A stretch of 64,000 nucleotides of DNA, taken from assembly GCA_027924585.1 (NCBI GenBank), contig BSBM01000592.1, positions 3,002,501-3,066,500 on the forward strand, in the 5' to 3' direction. Within the stretch, counting starts at the first letter, position 1, and each line of letters opens with the position of its first letter. Positions 47,613-61,137 of the stretch are shown in pieces. The notes under the pieces were generated by a model that was given only the letters and a program-made list of their open reading frames with translations, was not told where the DNA came from and made no database searches. Made by a program: the position numbers and the translations under genes. The stretch is from Larix kaempferi (lineage: Eukaryota > Streptophyta > Pinopsida > Pinales > Pinaceae).

Positions 47613-50268
47613 TTTCATAGGAAATGTGAACATATAAATATTAGGATTTTATTAATTGCCAACCAATAATTTCACAATTCTTTTAGTGATGACCCGATCT
47701 TCTTTAATTCACCCTATTTTATATGTACCTAAAACCTAGATATTTATATTGAGTGAATTCCCACTCTTAGTTAAGAATATGTAGCTTGATTTCTACTTAT
47801 AATCTTCTACATGATATTATACATAGTGTTGACTTCATTTTCTAAGTAAAGTAATTATTTATATTACTTAAGAATTGCTCATTACTCTCTAAGGTATTAA
47901 TAAACAGTGAACATTTCTTTTGTCCAAATAATAACTTTATCTGAACATTAAACTTTCTTAAATAAAGTGAGTGGAATATATATATTTATTACTCCAAAAT
48001 AAATATATATATATGTATACACGTGTTTATATATAATACTCCTAAGTTAAATGTATAATACAATACTTGACTCATTTCCATGATTTAATACTCCTAAGTT
48101 AAATGTATAATAAAATGTTTGACTCGTTTCCATCTAAATCATGGTATAATTATAAGATACTAAAAGCAAGAATTAATTCCACTCCGTTAAGTAATAAAAA
48201 TAAAAGTAACATATCGCTCAATAATGGATGCCTTACTTGATCAACGATTGAATTCAACTCTTAATGTAACTTGAATATAGAATTAAGCGGAGTTTTTCAT
48301 TTGAGAGAGAGAGAGATCTGTCGCATGGCCACCGATGGATCATGCCTACGATCTCGGTGGAGGTGGACATTACATACATTAAATAGAACTTGCTTTTATA
48401 AGGAAAGGCATTAACCTAGCTAATCAAAGGGTTTATCTGTCAACAAGATACAATCCACGGAGGTGTAAAGATGACCAGGTAAGTCTTTTCTCAGAATGGG
48501 TTGAGTGCTAAGATATGATCGAATTCGCAGTTTGTGAACTATGAATTAAACAATCAGTATTAATTAAGCTTCCTCCATAATCGCGTTAACACTACGATGG
48601 ATCAACAGTCGACTGGAGTGATATCTCTGATCTGGTTCTGCTCTTGGAGAGTGAATTAAGCCCTAAATATGGGCATGTATTAACCTGTTAACATAGTAAT
48701 CGGTTGCAGAGAAGTTCGATCTATAGAGTTTACTGACCCTTTTCTTTTACAGGGTTCGAGATCCAACTCTAAATTAGAGGTGTTAAAACTAAAATGGAAC
48801 AAAGTATAACTCCAGGATTCGAATAAACAATATCTAAGTTATAATATCACCAGAGTTCATGTATATGCCGGTGTGAGCAAACAAAGATTTATATAAAACG
48901 TACACAGTAGAGGTTGCGGACAGATGGATTTTAGATTTCAATTAGGTATCAAGTGATAAAGCGGTTGAGGATGACTCCAGGGTTCAGATACATAAATGAA
49001 TCATATACTACAATCTCAATAGAGATCATACATGATTTGAAATGACAGAGAAAAGAGGCTAGTGATCCGTTCAACTGGTAGAAATCAGTTGACCACAATC
49101 TATGATGTTAAATTAATGTACCATAATCTGGAAATTTAAAGTGCTGAGATCGAAAGTTGGATTGTGGCGAATGAGAGTTTACTACCGGGATCATGGAGAG
49201 GACAGAGTGGAGAATGGATTAAGTACAACCTGGGCATGATAACGCACGGGGAAAAACCAAGCCAAATAATCCTGCTCATGATCAAGATATTTATTTCTTC
49301 AAGATTCAGAACAGATTTTTTTATGATAAACAAGATTTGGGTTATTCAACAAAACCCTTGGGTTTATTTTGATTTCCCAGGATGCCAAATGAATTTACAA
49401 TAAATCATTTAAATAAAAGAGTACATGGGTTTGAACATGCTAAAATCAATCCATACTTAAGTTGACCGGACAAAATTTAAGGATACTGCAGATCGATTGA
49501 AAACTCAAGTAAAACAAAATCTGATAAGCCAATTTGTCCACAGTTTCAGTATATTAAAATCCTAAAAAGAATATGATTCTGATCCGCAGGTGTATCAATG
49601 ATTTTGCACAGTTTTAAAATCCTAAAAGATAACGAGTTTGATCTACAGGTATGTTTTCTATTTCAGTATAGTTTAAACTCTTAAAAAGAAAACGAATTCG
49701 ACCAACTGGAGTATCCACGACCTCAACATAGTGACTATGAGTCAACATAAATGAAATATAATAACTATTTCCCCCTGATTTCGATCCACAAAATTCAATC
49801 AGGTTTGGAAGTACTTGCCTACTGTTTCACACACCGTCAAGTTTCCACAACTAAAATTTCTTTTTTGCAAAGACAAAGAAATTGTACACAACACTTAATG
49901 GATTATTTTTACACAACACTTAATTTTGCTTTGTCTTTTGGACACAATGTGCAAAGGTGGAAAATTTTCAATAAGTTGTACTGAGAAGAAGTAGAAGAGA
50001 GTGAAGAATTCCACTAGGAAACACTCAAGCATATTCCAAAACTAATCAACAAAGAGATTAATGAGACCCTCACCCTTCCGCTATGTAAACGACGCAAAGG
50101 TCAAGGTAAATTACCATGAATTTTGCAAGGGCTTTATAGAAGCTCTCCGAAGGGATGTACTCCCAAGCTTTATTATAGCATGTTTGATATAGGTAATTCA
50201 AGGTTCCAAAAAAATAAAAGACAATAACCTACAGAATTAAGAAGAGGTTCTATCAGTAGCCTTATTAA
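47613..50268. other. No gene seen
   Basis: AT-rich to 48290, then a more balanced stretch (48290-49750) with a GA run at 48304-48314 and no domain-bearing frame. 49548-49730 shows three diverged ~60 bp units ('cagt.t..taaaatccta aaaagaa....a.tctgatc..caggt'). Short frames here (49136-49403, 49751-49984) resemble nothing I know. Confidence 0.5.
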
Positions 50269-50601
50269 ATGATGAAGATCATCTTTTGGAATAGTATGGA
50301 TATGGGAAGAAGGAAAAAAAATGAATCCCTAAAATACCTCATTAGGATGGGAAAACCAAATGTCCTATTGATTCAAAAGACAAAACAAGAACATGAGGTC
50401 CTAAAAAAGATGGAAATATTATGGAAAAGAAATCAAGGTGTTGCAGTCAGTTCTATAGGGGCCTCAAGAGGAATGGAAACCCTTTGGGATGCCTTAGTTT
50501 CAAAATTGTCACTCCTAAACAACCACAATTTCAAGGGACGCTCCAAGGGTTTAGTGAGTATTCATAATTTCATAAGTGAAATGACATTCTTAAATGTTTA
50601 A
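50269..50601 (+). pseudogene. LINE ORF2 endonuclease fragment
   Basis: 110 codons read like the start of the apurinic endonuclease-like domain of plant L1-type LINEs: 'MKIIFWNSMDMGRRKKNESLK', 'IRMGKPNVLLIQKTK', 'VAVSSIGASRGMETLWD'. The catalytic Glu of the usual Q-E-T-K is Lys here, and the frame ends after the first third; no RT follows. The nearby 5' region (50030-50268) gives no clear ORF1. Confidence 0.75.
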
Positions 50602-50666
50602 CTAGGATAATTTTTATAGGAACCTATACATGCATTGCAAAAAGAGCATATTTAAGTAATATATAT

Positions 50667-52649
50667 ATGAAGCTATTTATAGAGCTAAAATGTTATGATA
50701 TGCTTTTTAAAGTGTTGTTAGCTTTTATCATTAGAGGTCGATGTTGGGGCCAAGGTCGCAGCTATAGTAAAAGCTGCGAATTTTGGGAAAAAAGCACGAG
50801 TATGAAAGGAAAGTGCTAATTTTGGGACAAGCACTAAGTTTTGGGTAAGAAGGAGACGGTGCGCAGTACGGTGCCAGATGGATGATCTCAGCACAGAGCA
50901 CGGACCGGAAATTGCGGAGCTCGCGCGCACGTCATCGAAGAATGAAGGTGGCTCAGCTACCATAATAAATAAGGTGATGGAGTAGAAGGCTTAGCTACCC
51001 TCATTTAAAGGCTTAGTACAGAAGTTATGGTTGCTCGGATCAAGGAGGAGCAACGGACCAGAGCATTGAAGGCGAAGGACGATCGCCCATACCCACAATC
51101 TGCGCCGGAATTCATGGAGCCTGCAGGAAGCGGCGACGTGACTGCAAGCGGCGCCTACAGTACACCTAGCCATGTGCGTGGTTAGGGTTTTTGGGAATCA
51201 CTGTTGGGAAAGGCCCACAGTTTTGTAAAGGTGTGACCGTCATGGCTACCTATATAGATGAATCACTGTAATGGGTAGAAGGGTCTGCTTCTTCTTCTTC
51301 TTCTTGTTCTTCTTCCTCCCTTCTTGAAGAGTTAGAGAGTTAGATGCTAGACTGTTAGAGAGTCAGTCTAAAGGGATAGATCATGTGTTGATTATCCTTC
51401 ACTGTAAATTCTACCTGGTGCGTAGAACTAGAGAGAGGAAATTGGATAGCCGAGGAGCTAATCCCTGAGTTGCCAGACAGTCTGTGTCGACGTCTGGGCC
51501 TTTGTAATCTCCATAGAGAGGAGACAAGCTTGAGAAAAGGGCTCCCAGCTGTGTGCGTGGAGTTTCCTGTAAGTTCTAGGCTGCAGCTGTGTGCGCAGCA
51601 TATTGTATAACTCTATCATTTTCTGGTTAATCTAAGACTCCTGAGGACGTGGTTTTCCTCGAGGAGATGAGCTTCACTTATATCTTCTTGTTATAATGTT
51701 TGTGTGAATGATAACTATTCCGAGTTCATTATTTGTGTATGCAAGACTTCTGTCTTATCTTTGTGACTGTTTGAGCGGGTTGGAAAGGTCCCTTGATAAC
51801 TATAAGTATCTTAAGTACTAAAGAGGTAGTAACGCTCAGTCGCTGCGGCGAGAGCAGACTGCGTTACTGCGCTAGACGCGAAGGGCGAGGAAGTGTTTCG
51901 CGCGTTGACCCAAGAAATAGTTGCCTGCTGCGTTGGAAAGGAGAAACTGCGCAGTAGACCTGCCGAGGAAGGGACCCGCGCAGCTGCGCCGAGCGGTCTG
52001 CGGGAAGGTCCGACCGCCGATTTCGCAGGAACCATTCAAGGACAAGCTATCTCCGCGTCACCCCGGTTAAGGAAACTTGATTCCTTAACCCCCCCATAGC
52101 CACTTCGGGTGAGACCTCGAGCTGCCGCGCAGCTCGTTGCCGAGAGGGCCAGTGCGCCAAGGGGTTTTGTTGCTGCGCTTCATTAAAACCCGGGTCTGCC
52201 CAAGAAAGCAGCCAACAGTCGACCCCTCAAAGAGTCCTGCACACTATTCTATTCTACAGGTTTATTCTTATTTAACCTTGTATTTTCTTATATTGTTTGT
52301 TAAATCCATTACATAAGCCATATAAATACACAAATTTACAACTAGAATCACTAAATTTTGTGTGTGTGCGCACGCGCGCCATACACAAACCCATAAGCTA
52401 CATGTTTCTTTATTCGTTGAGTCAACCTTTTCATCCTTCTTCATGGACACATCACCCATGGTGGTGTTGGACATGCATGATCTCTCTATCCCTATATTTT
52501 AAAGTGATGAGGAAAATCATCAAGCACTCATTAGTCCTGAGTTCATATGTGATTATATGTACCATCAAACATATTTCTTACCTAAGTATGACCCTTTGAT
52601 GTTAAACCTTTGAACTAATTCTCCATGAAATAAAACTATTTTATTCAAC
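50667..52649. mobile_element. GC-rich, LTR-like insert between 32 bp direct repeats
   Basis: An exact 32 bp direct repeat lies at 50635-50666 and 52650-52681. Between them, 50730-52220 is much more GC-rich than all around. It shows a promoter-like 'cctatatagatga' near 51250, then a CT-rich 'cttcttcttctt' tract near 51290, like an LTR with U3-R-U5. No frame of length and no PBS or polypurine tract was found. Solo LTR is the best guess. Confidence 0.4.
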
Positions 52650-52681
52650 TTGCAAAAAGAGCATATTTAAGTAATATATAT

Positions 52682-55600
52682 GACAATTGATTGTAACTTT
52701 TCTAACTTAAATACATCTTTAAATTCAACTAAATCCTAACAATTCTTTTATTTAATAAGCATCCATACCTTCAACTGACACTTAACTCTTCTTTTAATTA
52801 ATATGCATCCATGGTAATACAACCATATGGAGAATTAGACCAACATTTTAATACTGTATGGAGAATTTAATTATCGGCTGATTGGAGAATTTAACCAGCT
52901 AGTTATCGGCTGTATGGAGAATTAGACCAGCTATTTATCGGCTGAATGGAGAACTTAAAATATCTGCTGATTGGATATTTTTTGAGACAGTATATATGTT
53001 GCTGTATGGACAGATGTTAAATTTCTGCGGATTGGATACTTATTTTTGAGACAGTGATTGTGGACTGTATCAGTTGATTGCGAGCTGTATTGGATGCATT
53101 TATTGGACAGACATTAATAGATTGGACTGTATCGAGCTATATGGACAGAAATATTTCTGTTGATTGACTTCTTTGTGAGAGCGATTTGCTGCCTATTGGC
53201 TGTATAAAATCTGCTGATTGGATACATTACACAGAACAGTGTGGACTGTATCGAGCTGTATTAACTCAGATACATTGGACGGTATCGAGGGAGAACTATT
53301 TCTGCTGAGTGACTACTTTCAGATCTGGATATTAAATGTAAGGGACAATACACAGTCATCTCTGACTGTCATATGTACCCGGATATCGGTGGACTGTTTG
53401 GTCATATGGACAGTATATGTTGACAATGTAGGGATTTCTAAGATTCTATTACATGTGCAGAATGTAATTTTGTTCATTAATAAAATAAAATTACAACTTT
53501 TTCCAAGGAAAAAAAAATACAAACTAATACTTTTTACACATTCATACCTTCCATAATATAAATACTAAAACACATTCATGAACCATTATCGACCTTCACA
53601 TATTACAACTCTAAAATTTCCACTATAATGCATTATAATGCTAGTCAATCAATGACTGGACATACACATATTGATCACAAAATCTGAAGGAGTAATTACA
53701 TTGTACCGATACATGGTCGAACTAGATGCAGGAGGTTGACTTATTGAATATCGACTTTGTTGACAGATCTCCCAAGAGAGAATCACGCATAAGTTGGCTC
53801 ATAAGGGATCATTAAATTAGTTTTGCTTACACCGAGGACATCTACATGGGTTAGATTCATCCACGGTGATAGGTGGTAGACTCTAATCCAGATTGATTAA
53901 AACCACAGAGATACAGTTCCAGTTCATATAGTGAATTTATGAAAGTCTCAATAATTGTTCAACAAAGTTTTCATCAATTTCCCAAAATCGAAATGTCATT
54001 AAAATTTAAAACCACACGCCAAGATCCAAGAGATCCAAGTGCAAAATGCTTGGGTTTTGGAAATCATACGCCAAGATGGATTCAAATGCTATATGAAATT
54101 GAAACTAAAACACTAAGTCTGGAGTTTAATGCTATGAACTTTTAAATTCTTAAGCGCCAAGGATTAGCTCATGTAGATCTCTATCAAAGAAGATCTTAGC
54201 TAATTGCAGAAATAGAGCGCAGAGATTAAAATATAAGTGTAAGATGGGTTCACTTCAGGGGTTCCGAGATTTGAAAACAGCTAAGATCGGCTGCCGAATT
54301 TGGAAACACCCAAAAAATAAAACAATTATGGGATTGGCGACAGGGTCTAACTCATTTAAATGAAATCTGATCCTGTCAATGAAGAAGCAGTGAGGGAAAC
54401 GTGGTTAAAAGTAGTGTGGTTAAAAGAACCCTAATAAGAATGATAGGTTTGGGGTCCCCCGAGCTTTGAGAGATAAAGAGCAATAGGGAAAGATCACTCG
54501 GAATCCGCACTTGTTACCTGGGAATCCATAGATACGTTTGATAGGCTTTACCTGGTTGTCCTTTTTGCTTTCCTAGACCATAGAATGGTCATAATTTATG
54601 GTTCTACCGGATAGATATGCTCCGGTGGGTGGCACATAACTTGGTGTTACCACGCTGGGTGGGGTGCTTCCAGCTAGTACACTTAGCAGACAACTAAAAA
54701 AGAAAGGCGAATCACTGAGTTGAAGTGCCCTATATAAGGCTCAATAACTTACTTTTTGAGGTAGACAACACTACTAGGTGAGCTATTTGACCAGGAGAGG
54801 CAAACCATTGAGTTTGATAGTCAGTAAGCCCAATCGTTGGCTTAAGGAGGCAGGCACCACTCAAAGGTGTGAGCGGATTTCTATTTTGGGGGAAAATCGC
54901 TGTCAAGTAGCAAGAATACTAAATCACTGGCCTTAGAGGCTTGCTGACTTCCTAGGCTAGATATTGTACTTTTATTGGGTAAAACGTCTGAAATAAGTAA
55001 GTTTTTTATGTATTTATTCACCCCGGAATAGATAATTTCACCCATTTCCAAAAAAAAGTCTCAATCACTCACCTTGGAAGAGAAGGAATAGCTGGTTCCT
55101 GTTCCCGCAGTACTTGGATTAATCTGTTCCTGAGGAAGGGTTAGCTTAGGCTGTTCTGTGATTGGGTGACTGCAAGGATGGGTGATGGAGAATGGGTAAT
55201 TAAACTAGTTTCAACTCCAGGATGGGTAAACTATCCTTCAATTAGAGGATGGGTAATTAAACTATCGAAGGTTACCCGGCTCCTTCATTGGATTGTTTTT
55301 CCTCGTTACTACCCGTCCTTCACCCAGGGTGGGGGATGGATAAACCCCTAGCCTAACGGGGAAGGAGCTCAACAGCCTAACGAGGAAATCTGGAATTAAT
55401 ATAGAGGAAAACAATGGGAATTTCTGTCAATAAATGAGGAAACGCAGAGAGAAAAGTATTATTTGATGCAGATCTAAATACTATGTGTCTCGAATTCAAA
55501 TGCCAAGATTTAGATTTGGAAGCTTTTGAGTTTAGAATCAATGCCATGATCTGAAACGCAGGATTTTAAGAACAAAATTTAAAACTACTGTAGAGTCTGG

Positions 55601-56200
55601 AAACCCACGCTGAAATGGATAAAAGCAGGGTTTAAGAACCAATTAAAATTTACTGTGGGATCAATATAAAGTCTCAGAATGGGCCCTTCCTCCAGATAAG
55701 GCAACAGGGTCATAAATCAATTAACTGAAATCTTGAGTTAACGCCAAGAATGGCAAATGCGGATTTCTATGAACAATAGAGAAATAGCAGTTATAACTCC
55801 ACCCGGACAGCTCCTACCTTTCGGTAATCAACGCATACCAAATAATGAGAAGGAAAAAATTCAAATGTAAAACTGGGGATCAATTCATACTTGCCGTTCT
55901 AGAAATGTTAAGGAATATAAATCGACACACAAAGGTTTAAAATAGTAATTCGATTTGTGATTGCAAGCTGGAAATGCTAATAAATATGAGACTCAGGAAG
56001 CTATTCACATTTCACATTACAAATTTCATAATACAATTAAATTTTGACATGAAGCAGAGCATAATTTGAAAGGTCAGAGTTTCAATTTATGAAATCGACT
56101 ACGAGGAGTACCTGAAGTTCTAAATTACAGGAGGACGATTCAGCCGCTCCAACTGCTCGCAATAGGATTCAGGTTCTAATTTGCAGAGGACAAGAACAAT
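52682..56200. other. No gene seen; short diverged repeats
   Basis: 52840-53260 carries irregular repeats of 'atcggctgtatggagaattagaccagcta' and 'ctgctgattggata'. 53300-56200 has mixed composition and no recognised domain; 55190-55340 repeats 'ggatgggtaa'-like phrases. Frames are short and overlapping. Confidence 0.5.
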
Positions 56201-56409
56201 GTTTCAGCAGCTCCAGCTATAGGAATTTGCAGGACGAGAATGAGGACCCGGTCTCTTGGCATTTTGCAATGGACTGCACTGCCTTGAATGCAGGTAGATG
56301 GGTGTTGAATGCAGGTTGATGGGCGTTGAACCTTGAGGATATGGCGGCAGCCAGACTGTGTACGAAGAGATCTCTAGGATATGGCTGCAGCTGGCTCATG
56401 ATCAACCTG

Positions 56410-56727
56410 CAGGTTCGATGGGACTGTCCAAAATTCGAGGTTTTCAATTTTAAAATTTTCATTCAATTATTTCAAATCACATTAAAGGATGGCAGACTTA
56501 CCACCTCATAGCTTGATTACGAGCCGGCTGGGGATTATGGATAAGACATTGTACGGGCGGGGCGGGGTGAACAGATTGCTGGAATTGCTGGAGGGCTACA
56601 TGGGATGGATCGATGAATGGATATATTAGATATTAGATATATATTTATCTTTATTGGGATCGTTACTGCAGGTTCGATGGGACTGTCCAAAATTCGAGGT
56701 TTTCAATTTTAAAATTTTCATTCAATG
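56410..56727. repeat. 57 bp direct repeat, 261 bp apart
   Basis: 'gcaggttcgatgggactgtc' and the next ~37 bp occur at 56410 and again at 56671, identical. The second copy abuts the minus-strand frame at 56663-56875. Confidence 0.8.
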
Positions 56728-57047
56728 AGGTTTTATATTGGAGATATACCTCATGAATAGCCTCATGGAACGAGTAATGGGCATCTGGAATGACAAAATT
56801 AAGACAGAACATTCCTGTAGTTCTTCCTGACACGTCGTCAGTACTTCCAGCCCATTTATGTTCTTCAATTCTCACTTTTTTGGGTTGCCAGTCCTAATTC
56901 GGCCTGATCCTTACACCATAGCTCGCCTCGAAAAAGCAATCTAAAGAGAGCTGTTGAATTGCCTAAGCAGGTGAGTTCTATATTTGAAAAATTAGCAGCA
57001 CCTGTACAGGCTTCAGCTACCTGTCCAAATGCAAGACCGCACATCAT
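56728..57047 (-). pseudogene. Possible gene remnant, unrecognised
   Basis: Two minus-strand frames touch: 57047-56865 ('NIELTCLGNSTALFRLLFRG', 'ELWCKDQAELGLATQKSEN') and 56875-56663 ('MRIEEHKWAGSTDDVSGRTT', 'GMFCLNFVIPDAHYSFHEAI'). Composition is like a real globular protein and the two read on from each other across a frameshift near 56870. I cannot name the family. It could be a processed fragment of a host gene. Confidence 0.3.
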
Positions 57048-57565
57048 AGTTTTTGAAATTAATTTTGATCTAGAATCACATGTATGAAAATTGTTTTATA
57101 TTGTTTGTTTATACTGTGATCAAAAATAAAATATTAGTTAAACATTTAAATTAAAATTTTCTTCAATTTATATGATTTTATTTTAAATAATAAACATAAT
57201 AGTTAATAAAATAAAATAAAAACCCATTAAAAACTCAATTGATACCTAAAAAAATTAATTTTAATATTACTCAAGTTGAATTTCATTAAAATAAACATAA
57301 CAATAATATCATATTGAAAATCATATAAATCATTATTTTAAATTCATCATACAATTGAACATATGTGCCTCTCATTGACATTATACACTCATATCACACA
57401 CAAACTTTAAAGGACAAGCTACATCCATATATATGTGCCTGGATATTAATATATTAAGTGTGTGAGCGATGTTGTCAATAAAAATAAAATATAATTTCAT
57501 TAACCTGATTTTAATTTAAGCATAGGTTCAATTAGCAAGTATTTATGGTTGATTGAATTATATTG

Positions 57566-57632
<67 letters not shown>

Positions 57633-60127
57633 CAAGTGTGAGTCATGTTATCAATCAAAATATAATATAATTTCGAATTTAACTCGATTTTAACTTAAGC
57701 ATAGTTCTAATTATTAAGTATTTATTTATATGGTTTTAACTTAAGTATAAACACTTAGTTATATTATAATTATAACTTGCATGCCAATACAAATTTAACC
57801 ATCCATATATATATATATATATGTATATGTATATGGAGATATATAATATATTAATAGTGTGAATTATGTTATCCATAAAAATAAAATATATTTAATATGA
57901 TTTAGCTTAAGCATAGTTCCAATTATCTAGTACTTATTTACATGGTTTTAACTTAAGAATAAGCCTAATTATTAAGACTTAGTTGTATTGTAATTTAACT
58001 TATATGAAAATGCAAAATTAATAATGAGATTGAATTAAACAAGTATAGACCCATGTTAAACCTTTATTGTAAGTATTAAGAGGGATCCAATATTTTAATT
58101 TGTAATTTTTTTTATCTTAAAAATTTTTATATGCGAGGAAAAAAATTATATCCCATGAAATTATGTTATGAGAGGACAAAATTTGTTTTAATCTTTATTT
58201 TTTATTTTTCATAACATTAACTTATGTTACATTACTTTTTTTTTATTTTTTTGTATAGTCGACATAGTTTTTTTTATATATTTAATATTTTTTTATTAAT
58301 GCATAACATTAATGCAAATTGAAACTATTTTGTTAATTGAATATATTTTTCAATTGTGCGTAGATTATATAATATAAATATATAAAAAAGGCATTCACTT
58401 TAGCTTGGAAAATGTTATGGTTGATAATAATGCATGAAATTAAGAGTTATGGAAGTAAATAAGAATAGATGTTCATAGTTATTGTAATAAAGATATTATG
58501 GAATACAAATGTTTAATTCATAAAACTCATTCATACTTTTTATTTATTATTTAATTTCAAAATAGAAAATGTTATGATTGACAATAATACATGAAATTAT
58601 GAAATATACTAATAATGAATAAGAATAAATAAGAATAAATGTTAAAAATGTAACATCAATAACATGGATAAGAAAGTTCATAATATATAAAAGAGATTGT
58701 AAATACATGAAAGTGTTATTTCATTAGTTCTATTAAACATGTGCTAAAAAAATGAGTCACTTCTTTGAGAGATACTCTTATTTTTGGGGGGCTTTAATCA
58801 TGAATAAGAATAAATGTTAAAAATGTAACATCAATCACATGCATAAAAAAGTTCCATAATATATCAAGAGAGATTGTAAATACATGAAAGTATTATTTCA
58901 TTAGTGCTATTAACATGTGTTAAAAAAAAATGAGTCACTTCTTTGAAAGGATACCCTTGGGGGGTTTTATTGGTGTTGTACCGTACAACATATCTACATC
59001 AACTGTGAACCATATATTTATATCAATAATAAATATTACGCTTTATACATTCGAAAAATAATCAATTTGTAAGAATAATATTTAATTAACTTAATACATA
59101 TTAAATTTATATTTATTAATTATCAACTAAAAAAATTTTAAATAAAAAAACACTCCAAAGACAATTTGATGTTTGACTTTGTGAACCATTTCCCACAAAT
59201 AATATACCCCTTCTAAAGTAATCAATTATTTGTGAATGATTGTGATAATTTTTCAACTTGATGATTGTGATAATTTTTCAACTTGAAAATAAGGTTTTGG
59301 TGCAACTACCTACACTTGAACCTTTCAACCGAAACTTACTTTAATATTAATTGGAATAAAATTCATCAGTAAAACGCTAAATAGAGCACATATATTAATC
59401 TAATTGAAAGTCGATCTAGAAGCTATAGGGCTCCTCGTAATAGTTGTTTATAGCTGAATAATTATACATACCTAAAGCATAAATAGCTACCTGTACAGGC
59501 TTCACCTACCTGTTCAAAAGATAAATAGTTTTTCTTTCAGTAGATAGTTTTTGTGGGCTTTCAAATTTCTATAATAAAGATTCTCCTAGCATAAACATTA
59601 CTTTTTCTTTAATAAATAATTGTACTTTAATAAATAAATTTGAAAGCCTTCAAATTTCTACCATAAAGATTATTCTAGCATATCATTACATTGCGACTAA
59701 TAAGGAAAGTCATGAGAAGAAACATTTATTTTTCATTATTAAATAGTTCAAAGACATTAACATTCAAACCTATCATTATGTATATGTTTAATTTTTAAAT
59801 TTCATTTAAACATATATATAACTTTCACTTTTAAATTAATATTATATTAATTATAGTTGGTTTTAATAAAATAAAAGGTATAGTCTAAATATTTTAGGTT
59901 TTCAACCTTTTCCAAGTATGAATATTAAGTAAAAAATAAAACACACATATATATTGATAAATTTTGCTATATATTTTATTACATCAAATAATAAAGTTAT
60001 TTGTCCAAAATATGAACAAAGCTTTAAATATATTTTACAAATTCCATCTAGATATACTTAAATTGCATATAAGGAGAGGGTGAATTCTACTATAAGTAAA
60101 CAAGAAGATGAGGGTGTAAAGTATAAA

Positions 60128-60173
<46 letters not shown>

Positions 60174-60250
60174 GGATGGAGGAGTAGACTCTAAGTAATA
60201 GCTCTATGCTTAGAGGTGATGCATTTTCTTGCTTGGATCAATCAAAGTCT
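57048..60250. other. AT-rich DNA with (AT)n tracts
   Basis: (AT)n runs at about 57571-57631, 57810-57825 and 60132-60170. A diverged duplication of ~180 bp offset lies at 58625-58780 and 58804-58960 ('aataagaataaatgttaaaaatgtaacatcaat' to 'atgagtcacttctttga'). No gene seen. Confidence 0.6.
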
Positions 60251-60299
60251 TAATTTAGAAGGAGTGGTTGATCTATGGCTTTGTGTGGGTGACAATTGT

Positions 60300-60830
60300 T
60301 AGAGATAAAGTGCACATTTCCACTTCAAAAGAATATTTTTCTCTTTTCTATTTGAAAGTGAGATTGATAAAAATGCCATCCCAAGTAGAGGACTTTATAG
60401 GATTTTCAAAAGGTTGCTTTAATCTTTTAGTGGTACAATCATTTAGCTCAAGGTATGCCCCTAAGGATGAGATTTTTGACTTGGGAAAGGGTTATTAATT
60501 TCGACAATACAAGGGCCTTAAGGGCCACTAGGGAGAAACTGGGGTTTTTATATGACCCATTGTTGGAAACCCTATCTCTTGAAGGAGTGCCAAATAACCT
60601 TGTTTGCATACGCACTACTAGAGGCTTTCCAAAGGAGATTATCTTTGTTATTAACATAAAGGAATGCTCTCAAATCGTAGATTATGAAGATCTTCCTATT
60701 GGGTGTTGATTATGCCTTAATCATGTGAACCATTAGAGAGATTTCCCAAGTAGAGACATTGTTCTTCACAAATCGAAATGATCCAAGATTAATGATTACA
60801 GGGGGAAGAAGAAGTTAAAATTGATGGGGG
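60300..60830 (+). pseudogene. LINE ORF1 (gag-like, DUF4283-type) fragment
   Basis: Frame 60268-60498 continues, after a frameshift near 60480, in 60455-60709. 'TRGFPKEIIFVINIKECSQI' followed by 'VDYEDLPIGC' and, past a stop, 'LCLNHVNH' matches the C-terminal part of plant non-LTR ORF1 proteins just before their CCHC knuckle ('VDYE.LPF.C..C...GH'). One knuckle cysteine is replaced by the stop. No RT nearby. Confidence 0.6.
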
Positions 60831-60981
60831 GATGTTAACTCATCCTTGAAGATATCTTCTGATGAATTCTTTGTGACTACTTTGGAGGATACCTTGGTAG
60901 AAAATATGAAGGATTTAGAGGGAATCCATAAAAAAAAATTAAAGCAATATTGATATAACTTAACATAATTGCGCAATATTT

Positions 60982-61137
60982 GATTTTCAATTATTATTGG
61001 AATATGCATTCTAGTTTATTTACCCCAATAGTTTCGATCAGTCTCTAGGATCATCATTAGGAGTGAAAAGAGAAGGATACAAACTATTGAGGTAAATAAA
61101 CTAGATTGCATATTTTGATAATAATTGAAAAACCTTT
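60982..61137. repeat. Inverted repeat, ~52 bp arms, MITE-like
   Basis: The left arm (about 60982-61032) and the reverse complement of the right arm (about 61084-61137) share 'ttttcaattattat', 'atatgca.tctagtttatttacc.caatagttt' with few mismatches; the spacer is about 50 bp. Confidence 0.75.

Noticed and set aside
48740-48790. tRNA-like B box ('gggttcgagatccaactc')
   Set aside because: No A box at the right distance and no cloverleaf could be drawn.
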